DNA of 13,825 nucleotides from an uncultured Clostridia bacterium (GTDB lineage Bacteria > Bacillota > Clostridia > Oscillospirales > Oscillospiraceae), in NCBI GenBank assembly GCA_947169005.1, contig CAMVOG010000033.1:1-13825 (forward strand), written 5' to 3'. The notes beneath the pieces are model-generated. The model did no database searches and was not told the DNA's origin. It saw only the letters and a program-made list of their open reading frames with translations. The translations under genes were made by a program, and so were the position numbers. Shown in pieces: positions 7,592 to 13,825 of this stretch (the stretch's first letter is position 1; each line of letters starts with the position of its first letter).

Positions 7592-8551
7592 TCAATGAAT
7601 CTGCGCCGGGAGGCCCATGCCCTGAAACAGCTCCAGCGCCTGCTGCATGAAGTCCTCCGAGGGGAGCTCCACGTTGGTGAGCCGGTATTTCCAGCCCAGC
7701 CGCTCATATTTGCCGCGCCCGGCCTTGTGATAGGGCAGCAGCTGCACCAGCTTCACCGCGTCCCCCAGCTCCAGGCAAAATTCCGCCGTGGCCCGCAGGT
7801 TTTCAACCGAATCGTTCAGCTTGGGGATGATGGGGAAGCGAATCTGCAGGGCCCCGCCGTGGGCGGCCAGGAAGCGGGCGTTTTCCAAGATCAGCTCGTT
7901 GGGGACCCCGGTGAGCTTTTCGTGATGCCTCGTGTCCATGTGCTTGAGGTCGTACAGATACAGGTCCACGTAGGGCATGATCTTTTCAAACTGGGCCGTG
8001 GGGGCAAAGCCCGTAGTGTCCAGGCAGATGTGGATGCCCTTGTCCTTCAGCCGCTTCAAAAGGTTGTAGGTGAAATCGAACTGAGCCATGGCCTCGCCGC
8101 CGGAGACGGTGACGCCCCCGCCGTTCTCGAAAAAGCCCACGTCCTTCATGAGGCGGTCGTAGACCTCGTCCACCGTGGTCTCCCAGCCGGAGACGTAGAG
8201 GGCCTTGGTTACGCAGACCTCGGCGCATTTGAGGCAGTCGGTGCATTTGGCCCGGTCAATGTTCACCTTGCGCACCAGCTCCTCGGTGCCCGTGCGCTTG
8301 GTGGGCTCCGCCACGGAGAGGGCCCCCTCGGGGCAGGCGTTCACGCAGGCGTTCTGGCACAGCTCCGTGCCGATGCATTTCAGATCCAGCCAGCCAAGCT
8401 GAAAGCGGTGCTGCTGGGATTCGGGGCTGTGGCACCAGAGGCAGCGCAGGGGGCAGCCTTTGGTGTAAACGGTGGTGCGGATGCCCGGCCCGTCGTGGAC
8501 CGCGTAGCCCTGTATATCATAGATGTGTCCGCGGACGTTTTCGTATTCCAA
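7592..8551 (-). CDS. Glycyl radical enzyme activating enzyme (radical SAM)
   Basis: A 319-residue activase that reductively cleaves S-adenosylmethionine and abstracts hydrogen from the target glycine, here presumably Gly799 of the adjacent enzyme. The entry DIQGYAVHDGPGIRTTVY is the family N-terminus. Cys33, Cys37 and Cys40 (CPLRCLWC) form the CxxxCxxC radical SAM motif, and GGE is at 151-153. Between them is a ferredoxin-like insert: Cys59, 65, 69 and 73 with unusual spacing for one cluster, and Cys103, 106, 109 and 113 (CTDCLKCAEVC) for a standard second one. Such inserts occur in activases of eliminase/decarboxylase-type partners but not in pyruvate formate-lyase activase. The start is TTG at 8549-8551 with AGAGG eight bases upstream. 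An in-frame ATG at 8603-8605 lies at or upstream of the predicted transcription start and has no SD. It is the first gene of the operon. Confidence 0.95.
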   Translation of the reverse strand: MEYENVRGHIYDIQGYAVHDGPGIRTTVYTKGCPLRCLWCHSPESQQHRFQLGWLDLKCIGTELCQNACVNACPEGALSVAEPTKRTGTEELVRKVNIDRAKCTDCLKCAEVCVTKALYVSGWETTVDEVYDRLMKDVGFFENGGGVTVSGGEAMAQFDFTYNLLKRLKDKGIHICLDTTGFAPTAQFEKIMPYVDLYLYDLKHMDTRHHEKLTGVPNELILENARFLAAHGGALQIRFPIIPKLNDSVENLRATAEFCLELGDAVKLVQLLPYHKAGRGKYERLGWKYRLTNVELPSEDFMQQALELFQGMGLPAQIH

Positions 8552-8606
8552 GGGACTAACCTCTTTTCTGCCCTGTGGGACAATTTGGTAAACGCATAAC
8601 ATATAT

Positions 8607-8635
8607 AGTATACTATGTTTTGTATCCATACGCAA
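8607..8635 (-). promoter_or_regulatory. Promoter of the activase/glycyl radical enzyme operon, with palindrome
   Basis: On the minus strand, -10 TATACT (8607-8612, 5/6) and -35 TTGCGT (8630-8635, only 3/6) are 17 bases apart. The -10 box is embedded in a perfect 12-base palindrome, ATAGTATACTAT (8605-8616). The weak -35 and the overlapping dyad would suit control by a regulator, but no regulator gene is present and AT-rich -10 regions can be palindromic by chance. The leader from about 8600 to the TTG start at 8551 is about 50 bases. Confidence 0.55.
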
Positions 8636-8646
8636 GAGGATTTGTG

Positions 8647-8684
8647 CAAAAAAACGGCAGTCCCCCGAAAAACAGAGGACTGCC
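8647..8684 (-). terminator. Intrinsic terminator of the small lipoprotein gene
   Basis: An 8-bp stem (8656-8663 with 8677-8684) is followed on the minus strand by CGTTTTTTTGC, containing seven consecutive T residues. It starts 16 bases after the stop of the lipoprotein gene and lies just upstream of the promoter of the activase operon, so the lipoprotein is a separate transcript. Confidence 0.85.
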
Positions 8685-8700
8685 CTATATGCTTTGCCTA

Positions 8701-9306
8701 TCAGGGCGTGACGAGGCAGGGGAAAAGGCCCCCCTCCAGGCCGTCGAAGGAGCGGGGCGCCAGGTCCACGGACAGGGCCTCCCAGCTTTCCCGGGACAGG
8801 AGCAGCAGATCGTAGCCGCTCGACCCGGTCAGCGCCAGCGCCTCCCCGTCGGACAGGGCCGTTACCTCCACCGTGTAGCCGATGGTGGCCTCGAAAACGG
8901 GCAGGGCGTAGTCCAGAAGCCCCGTTTGAACGACGGCCTCCGCGGCGCCCAGCAGGATCGTCTGATCCTCCGGGGCATAGGCGATCTCCCCGGTGTAAAG
9001 CGGGGCGTCCCCATAGGGCAGCAGGCGGTTTGCCTCCGGCTGCCTTTCGTTGTACAGCGCCGCCAGCTCTCGCCCGTAATCGGAGAGCAGCCATTTGGCA
9101 AGGGCCTCGGCTCCCGGGGCGTTGCTTCCGTTTCCGGGGGCCAGCAGGCAGTAAACGGCGCCGCTTTCCTCCGGGATCAGGTCCCCGGGGCTGGCGGGAC
9201 GCACGATCAGATCGGCAGGTGCAGCGGTGGAGGCGGCGTTCCGCCCGCCGCAGGCGGAGAGCAGACAGAGAAGAAGCAAAAGGAGGGGAAGCAGGCTCTT
9301 TTTCAT
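8701..9306 (-). CDS. Lipoprotein related to tungstate-type solute-binding proteins, apparently permuted and shortened
   Basis: 201 residues with a lipoprotein signal peptide: MKK, a long Leu run, then lipobox LLSAC with Cys19 as the lipidated residue. Residues about 115-172 (ILLGAAEAVVQTGLLDYALPV, a Val-rich strand, SDGEALAL, YDLLLLS) resemble the N-terminal half of TupA-like tungstate/molybdate-binding proteins, where a similar GLLD-x-LLP-x-FE region is followed by a GQAL motif and an ADVLL strand. Residues about 48-105 (GAEALAKWLLSDYGREL, then a short Pro/Tyr segment) resemble the C-terminal end of the same family, usually a DWLLSPEGQ-type helix. The order is thus reversed, and the family's middle lobe is absent (typical length about 270-300). 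No ABC permease or ATPase gene is adjacent. GAGG lies seven bases before the ATG. Lipoprotein nature is firm; the family and permutation are from memory of the family pattern. Confidence 0.8.
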   Translation of the reverse strand: MKKSLLPLLLLLLCLLSACGGRNAASTAAPADLIVRPASPGDLIPEESGAVYCLLAPGNGSNAPGAEALAKWLLSDYGRELAALYNERQPEANRLLPYGDAPLYTGEIAYAPEDQTILLGAAEAVVQTGLLDYALPVFEATIGYTVEVTALSDGEALALTGSSGYDLLLLSRESWEALSVDLAPRSFDGLEGGLFPCLVTP

Positions 9307-9346
9307 GGCGATACCTCAGCTTGTGTGTTGGTGTGCTTTCGGCTTT

Positions 9347-9375
9347 ATTGTACTCCATCGGGCGGCGGAGGGCAA
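9347..9375 (-). promoter_or_regulatory. Promoter of the small lipoprotein gene
   Basis: On the minus strand, -10 TACAAT (9347-9352, 5/6) and -35 TTGCCC (9370-9375, 4/6) are separated by 17 bases. The predicted leader is about 35 bases and contains the GAGG Shine-Dalgarno at 9314-9317. It diverges from the Nudix promoter, with 41 bases between the two -35 boxes. Confidence 0.6.
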
Positions 9376-9416
9376 GAGGGAAAAGCAAAGTCCGCTGCCC
9401 GGCGCCGTCCGCGCTA

Positions 9417-9445
9417 TTGAAAATAAACGCACGGCGTGGTACAAT
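9417..9445 (+). promoter_or_regulatory. Promoter of the Nudix hydrolase gene
   Basis: -35 TTGAAA (9417-9422, 5/6) and -10 TACAAT (9440-9445, 5/6) have a 17-base spacer. A perfect TATAAT at 9445-9450 overlaps but has no -35 at the right distance. Transcription would start near 9452, which rules out the upstream GTG at 9436 as a start codon and makes ATG 9451 unlikely. Confidence 0.75.
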
Positions 9446-9501
9446 ATAATATGGAGCGATATAAAAAGCTGATTCTTCCCGGAAAGGATGTAAGCATACA
9501 C

Positions 9502-10056
9502 ATGGACAAGCCTGTTTTCACCGAAAAAACGCTGGAATCGACGCCCATCTGGGCGGGCAAGGTGGTGAAGCTCCGCCGGGATACGGTGGAGCTTGTGAAC
9601 GGCGGCACCTCCTTCCGGGAGGTGGTGGCCCACGCGGGGGGCGTGGTGATTCTGCCCGTGGACGGGGAGGGCCGCGCCTGGCTGGTGCGGCAGTACCGCT
9701 ACCCCGTGGAGCGGGAGCTGCTGGAGATCCCCGCCGGGAAGCTGGAGCCGGGGGAGGAGCCCGGGGCGGGCGCCCGGCGGGAGCTGAAGGAGGAAACGGG
9801 CCTCACGGCGGGGCGGCTGATCCCCTTCGGCTATGAGTACCCCTCCCCGGGCTTCTGTGACGAAAAGCTCTGGCTCTACCTGGCTCTGGACCTGGAGCAG
9901 GGGGAGGCCTGCCCGGATGAGGATGAGTTTCTGGCCGTGGAGCGCCTGCCCCTGGAGGAGCTGACGGAGCGGGCCCTGCGGGGCGAGCTGCCCGACGGCA
10001 AGAGCCTGGCGCTGCTGTTCCTGGCCAGGGAATATCTGAAACGGGAGAAGAAATGA
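9502..10056 (+). CDS. Nudix hydrolase, ADP-ribose pyrophosphatase type
   Basis: 184 residues. Members of this family hydrolyse ADP-ribose or related nucleoside diphosphate sugars to AMP plus a sugar phosphate, in the cytoplasm, using metal ions bound by the Nudix helix. The complete Nudix box spans residues 79-101 (G-x5-E-x7-REL-x-EE-x-GL), with Glu94, Glu97 and Glu98 as metal ligands. The preceding VRQYRYPVERELLEIPAGK is the usual signature of the ADP-ribose pyrophosphatase group. The start at ATG 9502 is chosen because the promoter places transcription near 9452. AAGGA lies about 13 bases upstream, a little far, so ATG 9451 (17 residues longer) remains a minor alternative. The stop overlaps an ATG (ATGA at 10053-10056) that begins a tiny frame leading to the glycyl radical remnant. 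Confidence 0.92.
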   Translation: MDKPVFTEKTLESTPIWAGKVVKLRRDTVELVNGGTSFREVVAHAGGVVILPVDGEGRAWLVRQYRYPVERELLEIPAGKLEPGEEPGAGARRELKEETGLTAGRLIPFGYEYPSPGFCDEKLWLYLALDLEQGEACPDEDEFLAVERLPLEELTERALRGELPDGKSLALLFLAREYLKREKK

Positions 10057-10210
10057 ATACCCCGGGAATGAGGCTTTGAAGCATCCCCGGCGGGAGCCGG
10101 AGAAATACCGGGACCTGGTGGTGCGTATCGCGGGCTATCCCGTTTATTACATCGAGCTCTCCACGGACTGCCAGAACGACGTGATCAGCCGCAACGAAAA
10201 TATGCTGTAA
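10040..10210 (+). pseudogene. Orphan C-terminal glycyl radical domain fragment
   Basis: This frame is open from 10040 to TAA at 10208-10210. It ends with EKYRDLVVRIAGYPVYY followed by a helix containing QNDVISR, the C-terminal radical loop of a glycyl radical enzyme. The radical-bearing Gly would be codon 10133-10135. Nothing of the roughly 750 upstream residues, including the active-site cysteine, is present. No in-frame ATG precedes the motif; the only candidate starts are GTG codons at 10118/10121 without SD. An ATG at 10053, overlapping the Nudix stop and preceded by GGAG, starts an 8-codon frame that would join this one after a single -1 shift near 10076. The sequence differs clearly from the tail of the intact enzyme at 5069-7540, so it is not a recent copy. 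A decayed gene end is most likely; a functional mini-protein is possible but unsupported. Confidence 0.75.
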
Positions 10211-10226
10211 AGGGAGGATGACGGAC

Positions 10227-13200
10227 ATGAAGATAAGGCGTTTTCTGCTCTCGGCTCTCTGCCTCTGCCTCCTGGCGGGGCTGCTGTGCCTTCCGGCCCT
10301 GGCGGCGGAGGAGCTTGCCTCCGGCGAGTGCGGGGCCTACCCCTTCTACGTGGGCTGGAGCCTGGACGACGAGGGGACTCTGACTCTCCGCGGCAAGGGA
10401 GAAATGCTGGATTATGCGGGCGCCGAGGAAAAGCCCGGCTGGAAGACCTGCGGGCTGCCCGTACAGCGCCTGGTGGTCAATTTCGGCGTCATGACCATCG
10501 GCTCTGAGGCCTTTTCCGATATGGACGGGCTCACGGAGATCAGCCTGCCCGATGAGATGGAACGGATCGGGGACCGGGCTTTCGCCGGCTGCGGCGGAAT
10601 TACGGAGATTTCCCTGCCCGGTAGCCTGCAGGAGATCGGCCCCGAGGCCTTCGCGGACTGCGAGAGTCTGACGGATATTTATTACGGCGGCACGGTGGAG
10701 GACTGGCTCGCCTACGGCGTCCGGGTCAACGCCCTGCTGCACTTTACGGGCGGCGGGACCCTCCGCGTCGGCGTCCTCGGGGACGGGCTGCAGTGGCGGC
10801 TGGACGAGGCGGGCAAGCTGACGGTCTGGGGTAAGGGCCCCGTGCCGGACTTTACCTGGGACGTTCCCGCCCCCTGGCAGAGCCTGAACGTCACGTCGGC
10901 GGTGCTGGAGGAGGGCGTCACGGCCCTGGGGGACTATGCCTTCGCCGCCTGCTGGAACCTGAAAACGGCGCAGCTCCCCGAAAGCCTGGTGCGGATCGGG
11001 GACCGCGCCTTTGCGGATTGCGCCGCCCTGGAGCGGCTGACGGTGCCCAACAGCGTGGCGGGCATCGGGCCCGACGCCTTCTCCGGCTGCCGGGTCCCCA
11101 TGGAGATCAACTTTAACGGCACATCCCTGGATTGGGTCGCCCTGGGGGCCCGGGCGGAGGTGCGCCTCTATGACGTGACCGGGGCTTCCGTCTACCTGGG
11201 TTATCTCAGCGACACGGTGCTGTGGCGGCTGGAGGGTGGTGGAGAGCTGCACGTCTGGGGCGAGGGTCCCATGCCGGATTACGGCGGCGGCTCCGTGCCG
11301 CCCTGGAAAGAATACTCCGTCCGTAACGTTTACATTGAGGAAAACGTGACGGCGGTGGGAGCCTATGCCTTTTGCGGAAATGAAGAGCTGCGCAGCCTCG
11401 TGCTCCGGGGAAGCGTGCGCAGCGTCGGGGACTATGCCTGCTATGGCTGTGTCAGCCTGAGCAATTTGATGATTTCCTCCGGGCTGGAGCGCATCGGGGA
11501 CTATGCCTTCTACGGCTGCGCCGTGGGGCAGATCATGCTGCCCACGACCGTCCGGGAGATCGGCCCCTCCGCCTTTCTGGACTGCGCAAAGCTGACGGAC
11601 ATTTACTTCCCCTCCACCCTGGAGGCCTGGACCGCCATCGGCTACCGCACGGACTGCCGGGTGCATCTGGTGGGGGGCGAGACCTTGTACGTGAGCTTTC
11701 TGAGCGATACGGTCCTCTGGAAGCTGGACGAGGCAGGCACGCTGACCGTCTGGGGCGACGGTGCCATGCCCGATGAGAGCGCCGACGCCGGGGCCCCTTG
11801 GGCCGGCCATACCGTGACGACGGCGGTGATTGCCGAGGGCGTCACGACCGTGGGCGGCAACGCCTTTTTCGGGAACGCCGTTCTCGAAAGCGTGACGCTG
11901 CCCGAGAGCCTGGAGAGCATCGGGGAATACGCCTTCAACGGCTGCGCGGCCCTTACGGAGCTGCGGATCCCAGCCGGGGTGCGGCGCATCGAAAAATACG
12001 CCTTCGCCGAGTGCCTGGGGCTGAGGAGCCTGGTCTTTGGAACGGCGGCGGCCCCCGCCGCCCGCCGCCCAAGCGCGGGGCTGCTTTCCTCCGGGATCCC
12101 CGAGGGGACGACGAGTATCGGGGACTTTGCCTTTTACCGCTGCGTGGAGCTCACCGACGTGACGATCCCCGGGGCGGTGGAGAGCATCGGCACCGGGGCC
12201 TTCCGCAACTGCGCCGCGCTGGCGGATGTGAGCATGTCCGAGGGGCTGAAAAACATCGGCAGCCTGGCCTTCAGCGGCTGCGCCATGAAAAAGGTGACGC
12301 TCCCCGCCACCGTGCAGAAGATTGGGGACTACGCCTTTGCCCTGGGCAATCTGCGCTGCACCTTCCTGGGGCCCTGCCCCGCCATGGACGCCCGGGTCTT
12401 TCAATCGGAAAACGGCGTCGTCATCGCCGTGTACCCCCATGGGGAGAGCTCCTGGAGCGCGGAGAGCCGCCTGGACTACGGCGCGGTCCGTACCATCTGG
12501 CTGGCGGACGACTGGGCCGCCGGGGTCGCGGACAGGCCCCGGGAGGCTTCGGAGGAGCCCGAGCCCAGCAAGAGCAGCAACGACAACGGGCAGACGGGCC
12601 TCTCCTACGCCGCCTCCCCGATGAACGCCTATCTTGCGGCCAACGGGGAGGGCTTCACCCGGGTGGAGCACCTCAGCGTCTACGCCCAGGGGGAGACCCG
12701 GGAGCTGGTCTGCGTGGAGGAGTACGACAGCCAGGCGCGGCTGAACTGGAAAAAGACCCTGCCCTGCGAGCTTCCCCTCTGGGGCGGCTTCTACGCAGGC
12801 CGGGACTTCAATTTCCTGGTCTTCGGCCGGGAAAACCCCGGGGAGAGCGACGCGGTTGAGGTCCTGCGCCTCGTTCGCTATACGAAAAACTGGCACCGGC
12901 TGGACGCCGTGAGCCTCTACGGGGCCAATACGACGGTGCCCTTCCGGTCCGGCTCCCTGCGCATGGCCCAGGCGGGGGACTTCCTCTATCTCCATAGCTG
13001 CCACCAGATGTACAGCTCGGAGGACGGCCGACAGCACCAGGCCAACATGAGCCTCTGCGTCTTTATCCCCACCATGGAGCTGGCCCGGGAGTACGACCTG
13101 GTACAGAGCAACGGCGGGGAATACGCCTCCCATTCCTTCAATCAGTTCGTGCTGGCGGACGGCGACACCCTCGTGAAGCTGGACCATGGAGACGCCTATC

Positions 13201-13825
13201 CCCGGGCGCTGGTCCTCTGGCGCGGGCAGGAGGCGGCCTCCTCCGGCTATATGCGGACCGAGAGCGTGGAGCTCCTGCACTTTGGCGGGGCCTCCGGAGA
13301 CAATTACACCGGCCTTGCTCTGGGCGGCTTCGAGGCCTCGGAAAGCAGCTACCTGGCCGCCGGAAAGTCCATTGACCAGAGCAATTTCAGCGCGAGCAAG
13401 CAGTATAACATCTTTGTGGCGGCGCTGGATAAAGAGAGCTTTGCCGAGCCGGTCTTCCACTGGTTTACCACCTATGCCGAGGGCGCGGAGGTCCACCTTT
13501 CCACGCCTCAGCTCGTGAAGCTTTCGGACAAGTCCTTCCTCCTGCTCTGGACGGTGGGGCGCCCCCTCAACGCCTGGATGCAGGATTATGATGAGCTGCA
13601 CTATGTCTTTCTGAATCACCGGGGCGAGGCCGTGAGCGAGGAATATGTCACCGCGGGCCGCCTTTCGGACTGCGCCCCCATCCTGGCGGGCGGCAAGGTC
13701 CTGTGGTATGTGACGAAGAATTCGGCGCCCACCTTCTTTGTGCTGGACCCCCTGGAGCCGGGCAATCTGCGTACGCTTGAGGCCCGGGCCGGGGCCCCTG
13801 CCGCCCCCCGCTGGGATCTGGACGG
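10227..13825 (+). CDS. Giant LRR (BspA-like) surface protein with C-terminal propeller-like domain (3' partial)
   Basis: The frame is open from ATG 10227 to the right edge (1199 residues, no stop). GGAGG lies nine bases upstream. Residues 1-26 are a Sec signal peptide (MKIRR, a Leu-rich core, then ALA before AEE). Residues about 40-740 are four modules, each starting with a Trp at 44, 190, 333 or 498, then a GTLTVWGxGxMPD-type strand, a PW turn, and several leucine-rich repeats of the LRR_5/BspA type (IGxxAFxxC). After a Ser/Glu/Pro linker, residues about 800-1199 form a beta-rich region with motifs HSCHQMYSSEDG, QHQANM, SHSFNQF and DHGDAYPRA. I associate these with a beta-propeller-like extracellular domain in Clostridia, without known function. 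BspA-type repeats commonly mediate adhesion. No anchor is visible because the C-terminus is missing. It may be read through from the Nudix transcript; no promoter of its own was seen. Confidence 0.93.
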   Translation, partial: MKIRRFLLSALCLCLLAGLLCLPALAAEELASGECGAYPFYVGWSLDDEGTLTLRGKGEMLDYAGAEEKPGWKTCGLPVQRLVVNFGVMTIGSEAFSDMDGLTEISLPDEMERIGDRAFAGCGGITEISLPGSLQEIGPEAFADCESLTDIYYGGTVEDWLAYGVRVNALLHFTGGGTLRVGVLGDGLQWRLDEAGKLTVWGKGPVPDFTWDVPAPWQSLNVTSAVLEEGVTALGDYAFAACWNLKTAQLPESLVRIGDRAFADCAALERLTVPNSVAGIGPDAFSGCRVPMEINFNGTSLDWVALGARAEVRLYDVTGASVYLGYLSDTVLWRLEGGGELHVWGEGPMPDYGGGSVPPWKEYSVRNVYIEENVTAVGAYAFCGNEELRSLVLRGSVRSVGDYACYGCVSLSNLMISSGLERIGDYAFYGCAVGQIMLPTTVREIGPSAFLDCAKLTDIYFPSTLEAWTAIGYRTDCRVHLVGGETLYVSFLSDTVLWKLDEAGTLTVWGDGAMPDESADAGAPWAGHTVTTAVIAEGVTTVGGNAFFGNAVLESVTLPESLESIGEYAFNGCAALTELRIPAGVRRIEKYAFAECLGLRSLVFGTAAAPAARRPSAGLLSSGIPEGTTSIGDFAFYRCVELTDVTIPGAVESIGTGAFRNCAALADVSMSEGLKNIGSLAFSGCAMKKVTLPATVQKIGDYAFALGNLRCTFLGPCPAMDARVFQSENGVVIAVYPHGESSWSAESRLDYGAVRTIWLADDWAAGVADRPREASEEPEPSKSSNDNGQTGLSYAASPMNAYLAANGEGFTRVEHLSVYAQGETRELVCVEEYDSQARLNWKKTLPCELPLWGGFYAGRDFNFLVFGRENPGESDAVEVLRLVRYTKNWHRLDAVSLYGANTTVPFRSGSLRMAQAGDFLYLHSCHQMYSSEDGRQHQANMSLCVFIPTMELAREYDLVQSNGGEYASHSFNQFVLADGDTLVKLDHGDAYPRALVLWRGQEAASSGYMRTESVELLHFGGASGDNYTGLALGGFEASESSYLAAGKSIDQSNFSASKQYNIFVAALDKESFAEPVFHWFTTYAEGAEVHLSTPQLVKLSDKSFLLLWTVGRPLNAWMQDYDELHYVFLNHRGEAVSEEYVTAGRLSDCAPILAGGKVLWYVTKNSAPTFFVLDPLEPGNLRTLEARAGAPAAPRWDLD
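10350..12440 (+). repeat. Four tandem Trp-strand plus LRR modules
   Basis: Conserved Trp codons at 10356, 10794, 11223 and 11718 mark module starts, with spacings of 438, 429 and 495 bases. Each carries W-x-L-(D/E)-x-x-G-x-L-x-V-W-G-x-G followed by LRR_5 units with (I/V)G-x-x-A-(F/C). The last module has extra LRR units, interrupted near 12040-12100 by an Ala/Pro-rich insert. Similarity is at protein level; the DNA has diverged. Confidence 0.75.

Noticed and set aside
5627..8599. Two long plus-strand open frames (508 and 439 codons).
   Set aside because: They are antisense to the glycyl radical enzyme and its activase, both of which carry complete catalytic motifs on the minus strand.
8647..8700. 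Possible riboswitch or small RNA between the lipoprotein and activase genes.
   Set aside because: The only structure is a simple stem with a seven-T tail directly after the lipoprotein stop, and the remaining leader of the activase is about 50 bases. There is no room or sign of an aptamer.
8552..9388. A long upstream extension of the activase frame, giving a 598-residue protein.
   Set aside because: The extension crosses a terminator, a promoter and, in another frame, the lipoprotein gene. Family similarity starts only just after TTG 8551, which has its own SD.
9436..9501. Upstream starts for the Nudix gene (GTG 9436 or ATG 9451).
   Set aside because: The predicted promoter -10 is at 9440-9445 with transcription starting near 9452, so GTG 9436 is not transcribed and ATG 9451 would be at the very 5' end without an SD.
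10185..13619. A 1144-codon open frame on the minus strand.
   Set aside because: It lies antisense to the LRR gene, which has a signal peptide, SD, repeats and family motifs over the same bases. The antisense protein is low-complexity (Gly/Ala/His/Val/Leu-rich) with no domain, as expected from GC-biased codons of the true gene.

Overview
The window is GC-rich DNA (clearly above 55% by eye). It reads like a strictly anaerobic, Gram-positive gut-type bacterium of the Clostridia, perhaps near Oscillospiraceae. The evidence is an oxygen-sensitive glycyl radical enzyme with its radical SAM activase, a type I dockerin, lipobox lipoproteins, BspA-like leucine-rich-repeat surface proteins, and strong GGAGG-type ribosome binding sites. 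The taxonomic placement is inference from gene content. No rRNA, tRNA, CRISPR array, transposase or integrase was seen, and no gene-free stretch exceeds 300 bases.

Layout. (1) Bases 1-2183 (+) hold the 3' end of a large secreted protein with a duplicated beta-helix-like module, an InlB/Flg_new-type repeat and a C-terminal dockerin. (2) A strong hairpin at 2198-2223 separates it from a convergent clostripain-family (C11) lipoprotein protease (2257-4929, -). That protease has a good promoter, Shine-Dalgarno and signal peptide, but AGG where the ATG should be. (3) A two-gene operon on the minus strand reads promoter 8607-8635, activase 8551-7592 with a TTG start, then a glycyl radical enzyme 7540-5069 with a strong SD and ATG, ending in a terminator at 5006-5036. 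(4) A small lipoprotein (9306-8701, -) has its own promoter and terminator. It looks like a permuted and shortened tungstate-type solute-binding protein. (5) Divergent from it is a Nudix hydrolase of the ADP-ribose pyrophosphatase type (9502-10056, +) with its own promoter. (6) Just behind the Nudix gene is a broken C-terminal fragment of a second glycyl radical enzyme (10040-10210, +). (7) A very large LRR surface protein begins at 10227 (+) and runs off the right edge with no stop codon.

How the parts fit. The only clear metabolic unit is the activase/glycyl radical enzyme pair: the activase makes the backbone glycyl radical at Gly799, and the enzyme then uses Cys462 and Glu464 on an unidentified small substrate. 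The other large genes encode extracellular proteins (dockerin protein, protease lipoprotein, LRR protein), so the window mixes a fermentative enzyme unit with cell-surface functions. The most notable points are the unassigned glycyl radical enzyme, the orphan glycyl radical tail, the missing start codon of the protease and the rearranged solute-binding protein.
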